In this document: piece after piece, positions 58,001 through 58,183 of the stretch
Layout: every line of letters starts with the position of its first letter
Position numbering within the stretch: position 1 is the stretch's first letter
Source of the DNA: Desulfobulbus rhabdoformis
GTDB lineage: Bacteria; Desulfobacterota; Desulfobulbia; Desulfobulbales; Desulfobulbaceae
NCBI RefSeq assembly: GCF_016919065.1
Contig: NZ_JAFFQA010000032.1
Span: forward strand, 1 to 58,183
Direction of reading: 5' to 3'
DNA: 58,183 nucleotides
Program-made: the position numbers and the translations under genes
The notes under the pieces: generated by a model
What the model was told of the DNA's origin: nothing
What the model saw: only the letters and a program-made list of their open reading frames with translations
Databases searched by the model: none

Positions 58001-58183
58001 TGGTCTGGAGCTGGCCGAGCACGGCGAGCTGTTCGTTCAGGGGAATGTTGCTCGCCGCCGCCACCGCGCCGATGTTCTTGATGGCGTCGGCCATCTGGGT
58101 GCCGTTGGTCTTGAACGAGGCCACGGTCTGCGCCATGGCTCCGGAAAAGGCGGTCGCCCATTCCATGTCGTTCATGTCGGCCA
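55050..58183 (-). CDS. phage tail tape measure protein, 5' end outside window
   Basis: At least 1041 residues; the frame is still open at the right edge (reading ADMNDMEWATAFSG), so the true start lies beyond. The left-over of the PhageMin_Tail domain is seen at the beginning: AFSGAMAQTVASFKTNGTQMADAIKNIGAVAAASNIPLNEQLAVLGQLQTTMPGSEAG (in pieces). Hydrophobic segments follow (about 225-310, e.g. VVLGLSMALGTILVVAGAVTAAVGMVG), then long Ala-rich helices and a Pro-rich C-terminal third. It sets tail length and enters the host envelope. It stops eight bases before the DUF4406 start. A weak copy of the promoter-like element lies inside it at 55426-55457. Confidence 0.93.
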   Translation of the reverse strand, partial: ADMNDMEWATAFSGAMAQTVASFKTNGTQMADAIKNIGAVAAASNIPLNEQLAVLGQLQTTMPGSEAGTLYKAFIMKAAEAGDELGLSFTDTSGRLKGVVPILQEIKRQFPDLSNAAAQVKLKKAFGSDEAVKFLLQMSAGMESLEGNIQSVGRAMKTGTAVTEQMADAMNQDIGARFLLLRQQMANLSEILGRTLLPVVTPVINGVSRFILFLQRMAKSMPGVTRVVLGLSMALGTILVVAGAVTAAVGMVGLMLPAIKAGFVAISAALAGVGSAVATYFLPVTAIIAGVILSVYLLKRAWETNFGGIQEIITGAWNKVSLVFQGIRELVGSLSGGVGQMSSELAQKLESAGLLGFVVTVFKAYYRVREALAGLWGAFSHAFGRIRAILEPTVRTLMSAYAALASAVFSVVEIFGVAASATDGSSWRTFGTVIGTVAGVLLQGLAFALKIVAWNLSLIVRALAVVVRSVVWVGKVIVGSLVGAAKFIYKFLLPVRMIGEAFVAAGKIIYAVWQVLTGDISLLDGLKAIGGAVYDFLATPFRWARDVVVGVWNFISGIFTSIGRLVADAAGQIGQAILNLPIISTLRDLFATVRSFFAGDTTFFEAGKKLLITLGEGIWSAVTYPFTILKNALGKLRNLLPFSDAREGPLASLTASGSALLKTLADGMSLTQTLPAKVFGFAARGILSAAAGAWQQIKTAGGNLMDAASAPFRMAGKLWDGLTTGAQTVAAKAGAIFGGLKQSLFGDTPELAITPPKVNAWDALATGAVTVRDRIVATLSAVPGTVGRIFTSAGAEGQTLWQRLSSGASAGIQAIKDRSAGIANGLLSSARAMLGVQTPIPQVAEQKQPLGVAQPAESIGQRIIESVLSLVPRLDERLVPKALSAMLMLQPVMATAAPHPQQMNGTVQTVATAVEPVSKSYIQPFAVEPAPEKGDASPAPAGIERPKTVSPTPIAKPLQSGLAETVPSERLIIPARTAPATPMRGEDAGPGLRELLESLLSRLDGLADRPVELSVTTNIDGRKVAEAVYKDLRERKIRNYETL
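55426..55457 (-). promoter_or_regulatory. weak fourth copy of the phage promoter-like element
   Basis: Minus strand CCGGTAAGTAA is exact (the octamer at 55433-55426), and 18 bp upstream stands ACCGTC, matching TCCGAC at four of six bases. It lies in the 3' part of the tape-measure gene, about 385 bases ahead of the DUF4406, tube and LysM genes, where an internal promoter would make sense. Chance similarity cannot be excluded. Confidence 0.3.

Noticed and set aside
1..58183. Search for CRISPR arrays, IS elements, rRNA and intact tRNAs
   Set aside because: No regularly spaced repeats, no transposase-like ORF with terminal inverted repeats and no complete tRNA fold were seen by eye; only a possible tRNA-end scar near 10104.

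Overview
The window looks like a mobile segment of a Gram-negative bacterium with fairly high GC. Desulfobacterota or another proteobacterium is my guess, from the serine-recombinase/DUF2924 cassette and the ArsP-type permease with a CC-peptide. No rRNA, intact tRNA or housekeeping gene is present to fix the taxon. Almost every gene lies on the minus strand; only a recombinase cassette (6.9-9.7 kb) runs the other way.

Layout. (A) 1-2.4 kb is a phage early/regulatory block: a RecB/Cas4-like PD-(D/E)XK nuclease cut by the window edge, a small protein, a sigma-70-family sigma factor and a small unknown protein. (B) 2.67-6.66 kb is a probable five-gene operon: MarR regulator, ArsP-like permease, cysteine-rich peptide, and two coupled unknown proteins. 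It has a readable promoter/operator and a strong terminator. (C) 6.88-9.74 kb (+ strand) holds a small ORF, a DUF2924 protein, a large serine recombinase and a ParB/HTH-like protein, with a terminator. (D) 10.3-35.3 kb is a type 1 BREX locus in one co-directional run from a near-consensus promoter: HTH, brxA, brxB, brxC, an inserted AAA ATPase plus PD-(D/E)XK pair, pglX, pglZ, brxL, a zinc-hook AAA ATPase, sbcD, sbcC, a GmrSD-like type IV restriction enzyme and a CaCA antiporter. (E) 35.4-38.2 kb is an amidoligase / DUF5049 / class II glutamine amidotransferase / gamma-glutamylcyclotransferase cluster of the kind known from phages. (F) 38.4-58.2 kb is a contractile-tail module from tape measure (right edge) through tube/LysM/gpD, lysis, spike, PAAR, gp25, gpJ and gpI to a large DUF4815 tail protein.

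Two results stand out. First, a bipartite sequence (TCCGAC, 18 bp, GTAAGTAA on the minus strand) occurs three times at exactly constant spacing in the largest gaps of the phage blocks, once right after the sigma gene and twice in the tail module. A weaker fourth copy lies inside the tape-measure gene. I read these as promoters for the phage's own sigma factor. They also tie the left and right flanks into one phage genome, so the 33-kb defence island appears nested in a prophage. The sigma gene's Shine-Dalgarno is itself locked in a perfect hairpin. Second, the BREX run carries an AT-richer, translationally coupled ATPase/nuclease pair between brxC and pglX, which is a candidate undescribed defence module. 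It ends in further nucleic-acid-sensing systems and, oddly, a cation antiporter.
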